This document shows positions 30,043 through 39,652 of a DNA stretch of 64,000 nucleotides, piece after piece (the first letter of the stretch is position 1; each line of letters opens with the position of its first letter). A program made the position numbers and the translations under genes. The notes beneath the pieces were generated by a model that was not told the origin of the DNA, ran no database searches, and saw only the letters and a list, made by a program, of their open reading frames with translations. The stretch lies in NCBI GenBank assembly GCA_947168855.1, contig CAMVNO010000005.1:152439-216438 (forward strand). Direction: 5' to 3'. This DNA is from an uncultured Clostridia bacterium (GTDB lineage: Bacteria; Bacillota; Clostridia; Christensenellales; CAG-138).

Positions 30043-30570
30043 TCAGTTTTGCGGAACGGGGTTCAGAACGACGACCTTATGATCGTACCACTTGCCCTTC
30101 TTGCCGATCAGCGCAAGATCGAATTCCTCGCCGATGACCGGAACGGGCACGTCGAAGCCGTAAACCTCCTCGGTCGTGCCGTCGTCATACGTCACGCTGT
30201 CGGTCGTGGGGTCCAACAGCTTCGCGCCGTCCTTCTGCGCGTCCTCCGCAAGACCTAAAAACAGGTTCAGGATCGACTTGCCGACGAGGCTGATGTGGAT
30301 CGTCGCCCTGCCGTCCTTGACGGTCAGCACGCCCATGCCCTTGTTCGCCTCGTTGACGTGGAACATCGAGCTGTCGGTCTTGAACTCCGCAAGATACACG
30401 CCGTCCGGAAGGTCGATCTTCGATGCGGGCGCGGGTTCTTCGGTCGCTTCCGGCGCTTCCGTCACGACGGGGTCGGGCTCCGGCTCGGAAACGGGTTCCG
30501 GCTTCGCGCCGCAGGCGGCGAACGCCGCAAGCAGCAGAAGCGCAAAGCATGCTGCAAGAATACGTTTCAT
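30043..30570 (-). CDS. Small lipoprotein, metal/cofactor-uptake associated
   Basis: Lipobox AAFAAC, Pro/Glu-rich linker, DGVYLAEFKTDSSMFHVNEANKGMGVLTVKDGRATIHISLVG. Confidence 0.75.
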   Translation of the reverse strand: MKRILAACFALLLLAAFAACGAKPEPVSEPEPDPVVTEAPEATEEPAPASKIDLPDGVYLAEFKTDSSMFHVNEANKGMGVLTVKDGRATIHISLVGKSILNLFLGLAEDAQKDGAKLLDPTTDSVTYDDGTTEEVYGFDVPVPVIGEEFDLALIGKKGKWYDHKVVVLNPVPQN

Positions 30571-30591
30571 GTCTGTGATGTCCTTGATAGA

Positions 30592-32925
30592 TTATTCCGC
30601 TTTCATCGCTTCCGCGGTGTGCGCAACATAGAGCGCCTGCACGTCCGCAATTCTGCCGAGACCGGCGATCTGGACCTTGATATCAAAGAACAGACCGGCG
30701 TCCGTAAACTGACGGAGCCAGGATTCGGGATCGTCGGGATCCGCCATATCGTTGTTGGCGTGATCGCCCGCAACGACCATCAGCGGGCGAAGGATGACCT
30801 TGTCATAGCCTGCCGCATGGACCGCCTCGATGACCGCTTCGCAAGCGGTCTCTTCGGGTTCGCCCTCGACCGTGCCGATGAACACGTTCTTGTAGCCGAG
30901 GTTGTTCATCATGTTCTGCATCTGCGTGTAGGTGACCTTCGCATTGTGCGAAGTGCCGTGTCCCATGAGCACGAACGCAACGCCGTCCGCTTCCGCGTCC
31001 TCGAGCGTTTCATAGCCCGCGGTCTTCACCGCTTCCGCAACGACCGCCTTTGCGACGGTTTCCTTGTCCGCATTGACTTCCGCCGCGTCCTTGCCGACGG
31101 TGCCGAGCAGCGGCAGCGCGATCTTCACGGTCTCGAACTTGTCCTTGTATGCTTCGACCGCAGCGCAAAGCTCGTCGTATTCCGCGCCCTGCATGAGGTG
31201 CGTGGGCTGGACCACGAGGTTCTTGACGCCGTTTGCGACTGCGCGCTCAAGCGCCTGATCCATGTTGTCGATGAACTCGCCGTCGCGCGCCTGCACATGG
31301 TTGATGATGATCTGAGCGGTGAACGCTCTGCGAACCGCCCATTCCGGATAAGCAGCCGCAAGAGCCGCTTCGATGCCGCCGATGTCCTCGGCGCGGCTGT
31401 CGTTGAACGAGGTACCGAAGCTCACGACCAGCAGCTCGTTCTCGCCGATCTCGTCCGCGTTTCTCGGATCGTCCTTCGTCGCGTCGCCGGTGTCTCTGCC
31501 GAAATAATCGGGATCGGCTTCCTCACCCTCGACCAGTTCCTTCTGCGCATCGGTCAGCGCATCCCACGCAGCCTTCGCCGCAGCGCACTGCGCGTCGGTG
31601 TTCTCGTTGCGCTCCTGCACATAGATCGCATCGATCAGCGCCGCGACCTCTGCCGCAGCAGCATGATCCGGGTCAAACATCTGCAAAACTTCATTTGCAT
31701 GCTCCACATAGATCTCCTGGATCGCTTCGATTCTGCCGAGACCGGAGATACAGGCCGTGATGGAATCAAAGTATCCGCTTGCATCAAACTGGGAGAACCA
31801 GGATTCCGGATCCTCCATATCCGCCATATCGTTGTTTGCGTGATCGCCCGCAACGACCATCAGCGGCTGCAGCACGACTTTGGTATAACCCGCTTCGTGA
31901 ACCGCATTGATGACGTTCTCGCAGGACGTGGACTCCGGCTCGCCTTCGACGGTGCCAATGAACACGTTCTTGTAGCCCAGTTCGTTCATCATGGTCTGCA
32001 TCTGGGAATAGGTGACCTTCGCCTTGTGCGAGGTGCCGTGTCCCATGAACACGAACGCAACGCCTTCTGCTTCTGCCGCTTCAAGCGTCTCATAACCTTC
32101 GCTCATCACCGCATCTGCAACGACTGCCTTTGCAACCCGCTCCTTGTCGGTGTTGACTTCCGTCTCATCTTTGCCGACTTCGCCCAGAAGCGGCTCCGCG
32201 ACCTTGACGGATTCGAACTTGTCCGCGTACTTTGCGACCGCCTCACAGAGCTCGTCGTATTCCGCGCCGTGCATGAGGTGCGTCGGCTGGATCACGAGCT
32301 GCTTGACGCCGTTTGCGACCGCGCGCTCGAGCGCCTGATCCATGTTGTCGATCTTCTCGCCGTCACGCGCCTGTACGTGGTTGATGATGATCTGCGCGGT
32401 GAACGCTCTGCGAACCGCCCAATCCGGATATGCCGCAGCAAGCGCCGCCTCGATGCCGCCGATGTCCTCTGCGCGGCTGTCGTTGAACGACGTGCCGAAG
32501 CTCACGACCAGCAGTTCCTTTTCGCCGATGCCGTCCGCATTTCTCGGATCGTCCTTCGACGCGTCGCCTGTGTCTCTGCCGAAGTAATCGGGATCGGCGT
32601 TCTCGCCTTCCACGAGCTCCTTTTGCGCGTCGGTCAGCGCATCCCATGCCGCCTTTGCCGCGGCGCACTGCTCGTCGGTGTTCTCGTTGCGTTCCTGCAC
32701 ATAGATCGCGTCGATCAGCGCCGCGACCTTGTCCGCCGCTTCCTTATCCGCGGGATCCGCTTCGGGCTCGCCCGCCGTCTCGCCCGCCGGCTCGCCCGCG
32801 GGTTCTTCCGCAGGCTTGCTCGCAGGTTCTTCCGCGGGCTTGTTCGCAGGCTGTGTGCCCGTGCATGCAATGGCAAGCGCGAACAGAAGCGCTGCTGCCA
32901 GCATCAAAGCAATCGCCTTTTTCAT
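30592..32925 (-). CDS. Exported lipoprotein with two tandem CbiK (sirohydrochlorin cobaltochelatase-like) domains
   Basis: Signal peptide LFALAIAC lipobox; two copies of LLVVSFGTSFNDSRAEDIGGIEAALAAAYP...QPTHLM...FMGHGTSH. Confidence 0.93.
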   Translation of the reverse strand: MKKAIALMLAAALLFALAIACTGTQPANKPAEEPASKPAEEPAGEPAGETAGEPEADPADKEAADKVAALIDAIYVQERNENTDEQCAAAKAAWDALTDAQKELVEGENADPDYFGRDTGDASKDDPRNADGIGEKELLVVSFGTSFNDSRAEDIGGIEAALAAAYPDWAVRRAFTAQIIINHVQARDGEKIDNMDQALERAVANGVKQLVIQPTHLMHGAEYDELCEAVAKYADKFESVKVAEPLLGEVGKDETEVNTDKERVAKAVVADAVMSEGYETLEAAEAEGVAFVFMGHGTSHKAKVTYSQMQTMMNELGYKNVFIGTVEGEPESTSCENVINAVHEAGYTKVVLQPLMVVAGDHANNDMADMEDPESWFSQFDASGYFDSITACISGLGRIEAIQEIYVEHANEVLQMFDPDHAAAAEVAALIDAIYVQERNENTDAQCAAAKAAWDALTDAQKELVEGEEADPDYFGRDTGDATKDDPRNADEIGENELLVVSFGTSFNDSRAEDIGGIEAALAAAYPEWAVRRAFTAQIIINHVQARDGEFIDNMDQALERAVANGVKNLVVQPTHLMQGAEYDELCAAVEAYKDKFETVKIALPLLGTVGKDAAEVNADKETVAKAVVAEAVKTAGYETLEDAEADGVAFVLMGHGTSHNAKVTYTQMQNMMNNLGYKNVFIGTVEGEPEETACEAVIEAVHAAGYDKVILRPLMVVAGDHANNDMADPDDPESWLRQFTDAGLFFDIKVQIAGLGRIADVQALYVAHTAEAMKAE
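30606..32745 (-). repeat. Direct internal duplication of about 1080-bp period in the tandem CbiK gene
   Basis: e.g. atagatcgc[a/g]tcgatcagcgccgcgacct at 31621 and 32701, offset exactly 1080 bp; protein repeat of about 360 aa. Confidence 0.9.
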
Positions 32926-32992
32926 GTATGTTTCCTCCTGTATTTCGGGATTCTTTCGTCCCGTATTTGACTTCATCAAAGCGCACGGCACG

Positions 32993-33023
32993 AAAAAATC
33001 CCTTTACCGAAATGGTAAAAGGA
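32993..33023 (-). terminator. Leader terminator between cobalamin riboswitch and cbiK-like gene
   Basis: minus strand TCCTTTTACC-ATTTC-GGTAAAGGGA followed by TTTTTT. Confidence 0.75.
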
Positions 33024-33102
33024 ATGTGTACAAGCTGCCCCTCTGGGGCGATGGTACAATCAATTCCTCGTGACCCGGAAAATGTCTTTTCCCGTACCGT
33101 CC

Positions 33103-33278
33103 AAATCGGCAGGTTTCCTGGCTCGCGGCCTGAGACGCCTTCGCCTTCCCGATTGCTCAGTGGCTGCTGTTCGCATGATGGCGTCAATCCGCATACAGTG
33201 ACGAGATCGCACAGGCGTTTCACCTGTTTCCCTTTTACCCGCTGCGGCGAGGCAGCGGCACCGATTGCTGATTCAGTT
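33103..33278 (-). ncRNA. Cobalamin (AdoCbl) riboswitch
   Basis: minus strand: AAAAGGGAAACAGGTGAAACGCCTGTGCGATCTCGTCACTGTATGCGG...CCACTGAGCAATCGGGAAGGCG...GAGCCAGGAAACCTGCCGAT (B12-box-like core). Confidence 0.93.
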
Positions 33279-33287
33279 TTCTGTATT

Positions 33288-33316
33288 ATTATAGTCTTGT
33301 CGCCGTATTCTGTCAA
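33288..33316 (-). promoter_or_regulatory. Sigma-A promoter of cobalamin operon
   Basis: minus strand TTGACA (33311-33316), 17 bp, TATAAT (33288-33293). Confidence 0.85.
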
Positions 33317-33382
33317 CCGGCAAGTGTATTGCATTCCTGCCGATTCTCCGTTTGCTCCGATGGTTCGCGCGCGCCGCGCGAA

Positions 33383-35905
33383 TCATTCGGAAACGACGCC
33401 CTTGTACGTGTAGCCCTCGCGTTCGACGGCCGCCTGCATTTCGGCTTCGTCCGGCGTGCCGGACAGCTTCACCGTGACGGTATTCGTTTCATGGCTTGCG
33501 GTCGCCTCCGAAACGAACGGCAGCGCTTCGAGCGCTTTTTTAACGGTCGCTTCGCAGTGCGGGCACATCATCCCCTCGACCGAAAGCGTCACCGTGTCCG
33601 GCGTCTTCGGCGCCGGTTCCGCGATCTTTGCGCGGCGCGTTTTGCGGCGCGGACGGTCGTGCGAGGCGTCATGGATGCGGGCAAGGTTCAGCCGCAGCGC
33701 GTTTGTGACGACGCAGAAGCTCGAAAGGCTCATCGCCGCGGCGCCGAACATGGGATTCAGCTCCCAGCCGAACAGCGGTACGAACACGCCTGCGGCGAGC
33801 GGGATCCCGATGACGTTATAGATGAACGCCCAGAAAAGGTTCTCGTAAATATTCCGAAGCGTAAAGCGGCTCAGCCGGATCGCCGCCGCCGCGTCGGAAA
33901 GATTGGAATGCATCAGCACGATGTCCGCCGCGTCGATCGCAACGTCCGTTCCCGCGCCGATCGCAATGCCGATGTCCGCGCGCGTGAGCGCGGGCGCATC
34001 GTTGATGCCGTCGCCGACCATTGCAACCCTGCCGTAGCGGGACAGGTCGCGGATCACCGCCTCCTTGCCGTCGGGCAGCACGCCCGCAATGACCTCGTCG
34101 ACGCCCGCCTGCTTGCCGATCGCATTTGCCGTACGCGCATTGTCTCCGGTCAGCATGACGACGCGGATGCCCATGTTCCGGAACGCCTCGATCGCCGCGG
34201 GACTGTCCTCCTTGATGACGTCCGCAACTGCAATCATGCCGATGAACACGCCTTCTCTTGAAAACAGCAGCGGCGTTTTGCCGTCATCGGACAGCGCTTC
34301 CGCCTGTTTTTTCACCGCGTCCGGCACGTCGGTCTGCGTTTCCATAAAGCGGAGACTTCCGCCGAGGATCGTCTGATCCAGCACTCTTGCCGAAACGCCG
34401 TTGCCGACCAGCGCCCGAAATCCCGCAACCGGTTCGCAGAGGACGCCCTTCTCGTCCGCGTATTCGACGATCGCCTTTGCAAGCGGATGCTCGCTGCGCT
34501 GTTCCACGGATGCCGCAAGCTTCGTAAGCTCAACTTCGGACATGCCGAACGGAACGACGTCGGTCACCTTCGGCGCGCCGAGCGTAACAGTGCCCGTCTT
34601 GTCGAGCGCGATCACGTCGATCTTGCCTGCCTGTTCCAAAGCGGTTGCGGTTTTGAACAGGATGCCGTTCTTTGCGCCGACGCCGTTGCCGACCATGATT
34701 GCGACCGGCGTCGCAAGCCCGAGCGCGCACGGACAGCTGATGACCAGCACCGAGATCCCGCGCGCAAGCGCGTACCCGAACGCCTGACCGACGAGCAGCC
34801 ACACGATCAGCGTGACGACCGCGATCCCGATCACGATCGGAACGAACACGCCGGATACCTTGTCTGCGATCTTGGCGATCGGCGCCTTGGTCGCCGCCGC
34901 GTCGCTGACCATGCGAATGATCTGCGAAAGCGTCGTATCCTCGCCCACGCGCGTCGCGCGGCACAGAAGATACCCGCTTTGGTTGACCGTCGCCGCCGAA
35001 ACCGGATCGCCCGGCGCCTTGTCGACCGGGATGCTCTCTCCGGTCAGCGCGGATTCGTTGACTGCGCCCGAACCCTCCAGCACCACGCCGTCCACCGGAA
35101 TGCTCTCCCCGGGACGCACCCGGAAGACGTCGCCGATTCTGACTGTTTCGATCGGGACCTCCGTTTCAACGCCGTCGCGCACCAGAACCGCCGTCTTCGG
35201 CGCAAGCTTCATAAGCCCCTTGAGCGCGTCGGTCGTCTTGCCCTTCGAGCGCGCTTCCAGCATCTTGCCGACGGTGATCAGCGTCAGGATCATTGCGGCG
35301 GACTCAAAATAAAAGCGCATCATGTAATCCATGACCGCTTCGCTGTCGCCGTCGACGACCGCGCGGGTCATGGCAAACAGCACGCCGACGCTCCACGCAA
35401 ACGACACAAACGAGCCGAGCGCAACGAGCGTGTCCATGTTCGGCGCGCGATGTAAAAGCGCTTTGAACCCGCTGACGAAGAACCGCTGGTTGATGATCAT
35501 GATCGCCGCCGACAGAACGAGCTCCATAAGCCCCATGGCGACATGGTTACCGTCAAGGAATTTCGGCAGCGGCCAGTTCCACATCATGTGTCCCATCGAA
35601 ACATACATCAGCGGAATCAGCAGCACGACCGACGCGATCAGCCGCTTCAAAAGCGCGGGCGTTTCGCGGTCCAGAAGCGCATCCGCATTCTCTGCCGCTT
35701 TGGTCTCTCCCTTTTTCGACGCGCCGTATCCGGCTTTTTCGACCGCGGCAATGATCGACGCGGGGCTTGCGCTGCCCTCGACGCCCATAGAATTGGTCAG
35801 GAGGCTGACCGAACATCCCGTCACGCCCTCGACGGCGTTGACCGCCTTTTCGACGCGCGCGGCGCACGCGGCGCAGCTCATGCCTGTGACCTGATATTGA
35901 TCCAT
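33383..35905 (-). CDS. copA: Copper-translocating P-type ATPase with N- and C-terminal HMA domains
   Basis: [53 protein letters not shown]-terminal [15 protein letters not shown]. Confidence 0.95.
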   Translation of the reverse strand: MDQYQVTGMSCAACAARVEKAVNAVEGVTGCSVSLLTNSMGVEGSASPASIIAAVEKAGYGASKKGETKAAENADALLDRETPALLKRLIASVVLLIPLMYVSMGHMMWNWPLPKFLDGNHVAMGLMELVLSAAIMIINQRFFVSGFKALLHRAPNMDTLVALGSFVSFAWSVGVLFAMTRAVVDGDSEAVMDYMMRFYFESAAMILTLITVGKMLEARSKGKTTDALKGLMKLAPKTAVLVRDGVETEVPIETVRIGDVFRVRPGESIPVDGVVLEGSGAVNESALTGESIPVDKAPGDPVSAATVNQSGYLLCRATRVGEDTTLSQIIRMVSDAAATKAPIAKIADKVSGVFVPIVIGIAVVTLIVWLLVGQAFGYALARGISVLVISCPCALGLATPVAIMVGNGVGAKNGILFKTATALEQAGKIDVIALDKTGTVTLGAPKVTDVVPFGMSEVELTKLAASVEQRSEHPLAKAIVEYADEKGVLCEPVAGFRALVGNGVSARVLDQTILGGSLRFMETQTDVPDAVKKQAEALSDDGKTPLLFSREGVFIGMIAVADVIKEDSPAAIEAFRNMGIRVVMLTGDNARTANAIGKQAGVDEVIAGVLPDGKEAVIRDLSRYGRVAMVGDGINDAPALTRADIGIAIGAGTDVAIDAADIVLMHSNLSDAAAAIRLSRFTLRNIYENLFWAFIYNVIGIPLAAGVFVPLFGWELNPMFGAAAMSLSSFCVVTNALRLNLARIHDASHDRPRRKTRRAKIAEPAPKTPDTVTLSVEGMMCPHCEATVKKALEALPFVSEATASHETNTVTVKLSGTPDEAEMQAAVEREGYTYKGVVSE

Positions 35906-35969
35906 TCCGACTCCTTTGTCCGTTCCGGTTTCGATCCGTCCGGTTTAATTCCTACTGAATTGCTCGTGT

Positions 35970-35998
35970 ATTATATAACGCCTCCTGCCGCTTGTCAA
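35970..35998 (-). promoter_or_regulatory. Sigma-A promoter of copA
   Basis: minus strand TTGACA (35993-35998), 17 bp, TATAAT (35970-35975). Confidence 0.85.
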
Positions 35999-36036
35999 GC
36001 GAGCGCGCAGGCAGATCGAAGCTTTTCAGATAAATG

Positions 36037-36066
36037 TTGGACAAATCGCAACAGATAGTGTATGAT
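36037..36066 (+). promoter_or_regulatory. Sigma-A-like promoter of STAS-kinase-GHKL operon
   Basis: TTGGAC (36037-36042), 18 bp, TATGAT (36061-36066). Confidence 0.6.
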
Positions 36067-36161
36067 AAAAAGGAACCGACCGGTCGGATCGACCGGATTC
36101 CCGAACGGTGCGGTTCAGCCGCGCCCCGCCCGGCGCAGGAAGTCAGACAGGAGATTCGGAT

Positions 36162-37721
36162 ATGACAGTAAAAATACCTTTATACGGGCGCATTGATTCC
36201 AACAACGCCGCCGAACTGGAGAGGAGCATTTTCTCCCAGCTCGAAGGAAAGCATGCGGCGAGCGTGATTCTCGACGCCGAACAGCTCCGGTACATCTCAA
36301 GCGCGGGGCTCAGAGTACTGCTGCGCGTCAAGAAAACCCACCCGGATCTGACGATCACGGGCGTCAGCTCGGACGTCTACGAGATTCTCGACATGACCGG
36401 CTTTACCGAAATGATGAACGTCGAAAAAGCGTACCGCGTCGTTTCGATCGAAGGCTGCGAGGAGATCGGGCGCGGCGCGAACGGCACGATCTATCGCATC
36501 GACAAGGACAACGTCGTGAAGGTCTATAAAAACGCCGACGCGCTTGCGGACATTCAGCACGAGCGCGAGGTGGCAAAGCTGGCGCTGATCCTGGGGATCC
36601 CGACCGCGATCTCCTATGACGTGGTCAAAGTCGGCAACAGCTACGGTTCGGTGTTCGAGCTTCTGAATGCGCGTTCGTTCTCCAAGATCCTGAAAAGCGA
36701 TCCGGCAAAATTCGATTGGTGCGTTTCGGAGTTCGTGCAGATGCTGAAACGGATCCACAGAACGCTTGTTCCGAAGGGAAAGCTGCCCGACATGAAGGAA
36801 AAAGCGCTCGACTGGGCGATGTTTTTGAAGGGACATCTTCCCGAACAGGCGTGGAACAAGCTGTACGCGCTGATCGACGCCGTACCGACCGACGATCACA
36901 TGATCCACGGCGACTACCACACGAAGAATCTGGAGCTGCAGAACGACGAGGTGCTGATCATTGACATGGATACGCTCTCCGTGGGGCATCCGATCTTCGA
37001 GCTCGGTTCGATCTACAACTCGTTCGTCGGCTTCTCCGAGGTCGATCATGAGGTCATTCTGCGGTTCCAGGGCTTTGACTTCGAAACGGGAAAACGGTTC
37101 TGGCGGCATTCGCTCGCGGCGTATCTCGGGACAAACAACGAACTGAAGCTCCGGGAAGTCGAGGACAAGGCGCGCATCATCGGTTATGTGCGGCTGATCC
37201 GCCGCGCGATCCGCCGAAACGGTCTCGAAAACGAAATGGATCGCAGGGAGATCGAACACTGGACAGCCGAGCTGTTAACGCTGCTCGACACCGTCGATTC
37301 GCTGCTGTTCTCCGGAAACGAAATCGAGGTCGAGGCGATCGACGAGAATCTTCCGAAGGTGCAGGCATTCATTGCGCGGCATCTTGCGGAAAACGGCTGC
37401 CCGATGAAAGCGCGGATGCAGATCGAGGTTGCGGCGGAGGAAATCTTCGTCAACATCGCGCATTACGCGTATACGCCGCTTTCCGGCAGCGCGACCGTGC
37501 GCGTTGAGTTTTTCGAGAATCCGATGAGCGTTTCGATCACGTTTATGGATCACGGCATTCCGTACGACCCGCTCGCGCATCGCGAGCCGGACGTCGCGCT
37601 CTCCGCGGCGGAACGCGAGATCGGCGGTCTCGGGATCTTCATGACCAAAAAGATCATGGACGACGTTGCGTACGAATACCGCAACGGACAGAACATTCTG
37701 ACGCTGAAAAAGAACCTGTGA
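36162..37721 (+). CDS. Three-domain protein: STAS - aminoglycoside-phosphotransferase-like kinase - GHKL (RsbW-type) ATPase
   Basis: STAS: LRYISSAGLRVLLRV; APH: MIHGDYHTKNLELQNDEVLIIDMDT; GHKL: AAEEIFVNIAHYAY...DHGIPYDPL...GGLGIFMTKKIMDDVAYEY. Confidence 0.9.
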   Translation: MTVKIPLYGRIDSNNAAELERSIFSQLEGKHAASVILDAEQLRYISSAGLRVLLRVKKTHPDLTITGVSSDVYEILDMTGFTEMMNVEKAYRVVSIEGCEEIGRGANGTIYRIDKDNVVKVYKNADALADIQHEREVAKLALILGIPTAISYDVVKVGNSYGSVFELLNARSFSKILKSDPAKFDWCVSEFVQMLKRIHRTLVPKGKLPDMKEKALDWAMFLKGHLPEQAWNKLYALIDAVPTDDHMIHGDYHTKNLELQNDEVLIIDMDTLSVGHPIFELGSIYNSFVGFSEVDHEVILRFQGFDFETGKRFWRHSLAAYLGTNNELKLREVEDKARIIGYVRLIRRAIRRNGLENEMDRREIEHWTAELLTLLDTVDSLLFSGNEIEVEAIDENLPKVQAFIARHLAENGCPMKARMQIEVAAEEIFVNIAHYAYTPLSGSATVRVEFFENPMSVSITFMDHGIPYDPLAHREPDVALSAAEREIGGLGIFMTKKIMDDVAYEYRNGQNILTLKKNL

Positions 37722-37734
37722 GGAACGAACGGCT

Positions 37735-38601
37735 GTGACGATTCTTCCCGGAACAATCGACCTGCACATGCACACCTCCGTCTCCGACGGAACGGACTCG
37801 CCGGAGGATATTCTTCTGCGCGTTCGGGAAGCCGGGATCGGGCTGTTTTCGGTTACGGATCACGACGCGATCGAGGGCTGCCGGCGCATCCTTGCCGTGC
37901 GAAAAGCAGGCGATCCCGCGTTTATCACGGGGGTCGAGTTCTCGTGCAGGGACGCCGAAGGGCAGTATCACATCCTCGGCTACGATTACGATCCGGACGC
38001 CGCGCCGATCAACGGCGTCGTGCAGCAGGGACATGCGTTCCGCATGCAAAAGATCAAAGAGCGGATCGATTTTCTGAAGGAACGGTTCGGGTTTGTCTTT
38101 TCGCAGGAGGACATCGACCGGCTCCTCCGCTTACAGAATCCCGGCAAGCCGCACCTGGGCAACCTGATGGTGCAGTACGGCTATGCCGCAACCAAGGACG
38201 AGGCGATCAAGGCGTATATCAACCGGATGCGGTCCGAGGACGCCTACGTCCGCCCGGAGGACGCGATCCGCGGCATTCTCGAAAGCGGCGGCATTCCGGT
38301 GCTTGCACATCCGGCATACGGCAGAGGCGACGAGCTGATCATGGGCGACGCGCTTAAAGCGCGCGTGAAGCGGCTCATGGGCTTCGGGCTCCGGGGCGTC
38401 GAGGCGTTCTACTCCGGATTTACCGAAAAGCTGCGGAACGAAATGCTTTCCATTGCGGAAACATACGATCTGTATGTGACCGCGGGCAGCGATTATCACG
38501 GAAGAAACAAGCTGGTCGCTTTGGGGGATACCGGCATGAACGGAATAACGGAGATCCCGAAAGGGCTGATACAGTTTTTACAAAGAATCGAAGAACACTG
38601 A
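37735..38601 (+). CDS. PHP-domain metal-dependent phosphoesterase
   Basis: IDLHMHTSVSDGTDSPEDIL, VTDHDAIEG; GTG start. Confidence 0.88.
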   Translation: MTILPGTIDLHMHTSVSDGTDSPEDILLRVREAGIGLFSVTDHDAIEGCRRILAVRKAGDPAFITGVEFSCRDAEGQYHILGYDYDPDAAPINGVVQQGHAFRMQKIKERIDFLKERFGFVFSQEDIDRLLRLQNPGKPHLGNLMVQYGYAATKDEAIKAYINRMRSEDAYVRPEDAIRGILESGGIPVLAHPAYGRGDELIMGDALKARVKRLMGFGLRGVEAFYSGFTEKLRNEMLSIAETYDLYVTAGSDYHGRNKLVALGDTGMNGITEIPKGLIQFLQRIEEH

Positions 38602-38616
38602 ACGGAGGAACAAACG

Positions 38617-39231
38617 ATGAAAACCGATGTGATTGAGATCACGCCGAACGGAGACGGGATCGATCGCGCGCTTCTTGAAACCGAACGCGCGGCTGCGTAC
38701 CGCGGATTGGAGCCGAAACAGGCGCTGCGTCTGCGGCTGCTTGCCGAGGAAATGACGGGCATGCTTCGCACGCTGATCGGCAGCATGCCGTTCCGGTATT
38801 GGGCGGAAACGGAAGGACAGCGGTTCTCCCTGCATCTTGCGACGGAAACCCAGATGACCTCTGACCTGCGCAAGGCGCTTCTCGATGCGTCGTCGACCGG
38901 CAAAAACGCCGCGGCGAAGGGCTTTATGGGGCGGCTGCGCGATATTTTCACGCGGCTGGCCGACGCGGACGCCGTCCCTGCGTATCCGTACGAGTACGGC
39001 TACAGCTATGTGGACGTTACGGGCTTCGACGCCTCAATGGATATGTCGCCCAACGCCGCGCTGTACGGCTGGTCGCTGCACGCATACCGGAACGCCGTTG
39101 CCGAGAACAGGGACAAGGAGCCGGAAAAATGGGACGAGCTGGAAAAGTCGATCACGGCAAAGCTCGCCGACGACGTGAAGATCTTTATCCGCGGAAACAC
39201 CGTGGAAATGGTGATTGAAAAAACGTTCTGA
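38617..39231 (+). CDS. Degenerate GHKL/HATPase-like regulatory protein
   Basis: LRLRLLAEEMTGMLRTLIG and C-terminal DDVKIFIRGNTVEMVIEKTF; weak but consistent GHKL-like layout. Confidence 0.55.
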   Translation: MKTDVIEITPNGDGIDRALLETERAAAYRGLEPKQALRLRLLAEEMTGMLRTLIGSMPFRYWAETEGQRFSLHLATETQMTSDLRKALLDASSTGKNAAAKGFMGRLRDIFTRLADADAVPAYPYEYGYSYVDVTGFDASMDMSPNAALYGWSLHAYRNAVAENRDKEPEKWDELEKSITAKLADDVKIFIRGNTVEMVIEKTF

Positions 39232-39244
39232 AAGGAGCAACAAT

Positions 39245-39541
39245 ATGACTATTCATCAGGAAAAAAACGGAAACGCATTGACCGTCGCGCTTGAAGGCAG
39301 ACTGGACACCATGACCGCACCGGAGCTCGAAGAAACCCTGAAGGAAGCGCTGACCGGCGTCGAAGCGCTGACCTTCGATTTCGAAAAGCTGGATTACATC
39401 TCGTCCGCGGGGCTTCGCGTCCTGCTTGCGGCGCAGAAGACGATGAACCGGCAGGGCACCATGAAGGTCACGCATGTGAATGAGATCATTTCGGAGATCT
39501 TTGATGTGACCGGGTTCTCTGACATCCTCACGATCGAATAA
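39245..39541 (+). CDS. STAS-domain anti-sigma factor antagonist
   Basis: LEGRLDTMTAPELEETL...FDFEKLDYISSAGLRVLLAAQK. Confidence 0.92.
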   Translation: MTIHQEKNGNALTVALEGRLDTMTAPELEETLKEALTGVEALTFDFEKLDYISSAGLRVLLAAQKTMNRQGTMKVTHVNEIISEIFDVTGFSDILTIE

Positions 39542-39610
39542 CCCCCTGCGCACGGTCCGGATCCACGCAAAACGCCGCCGTGCGGCGAATGCCTGCATCC
39601 CGACAGAAAC

Positions 39611-39638
39611 AGAGGCGAAGCCGTTTGGCTTCGCCTCT
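39611..39638. terminator. Bidirectional intrinsic terminator
   Basis: AGAGGCGAAGCC-GTTT-GGCTTCGCCTCT between convergent genes. Confidence 0.85.
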
Positions 39639-39652
39639 TTCGTTGTACTGCG

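Noticed and set aside
30295-32970. 891-aa plus-strand ORF opposite the tandem CbiK gene
   Set aside because: Antisense shadow ORF caused by GC-rich codons; the minus-strand gene has a signal peptide, family motifs and upstream riboswitch.
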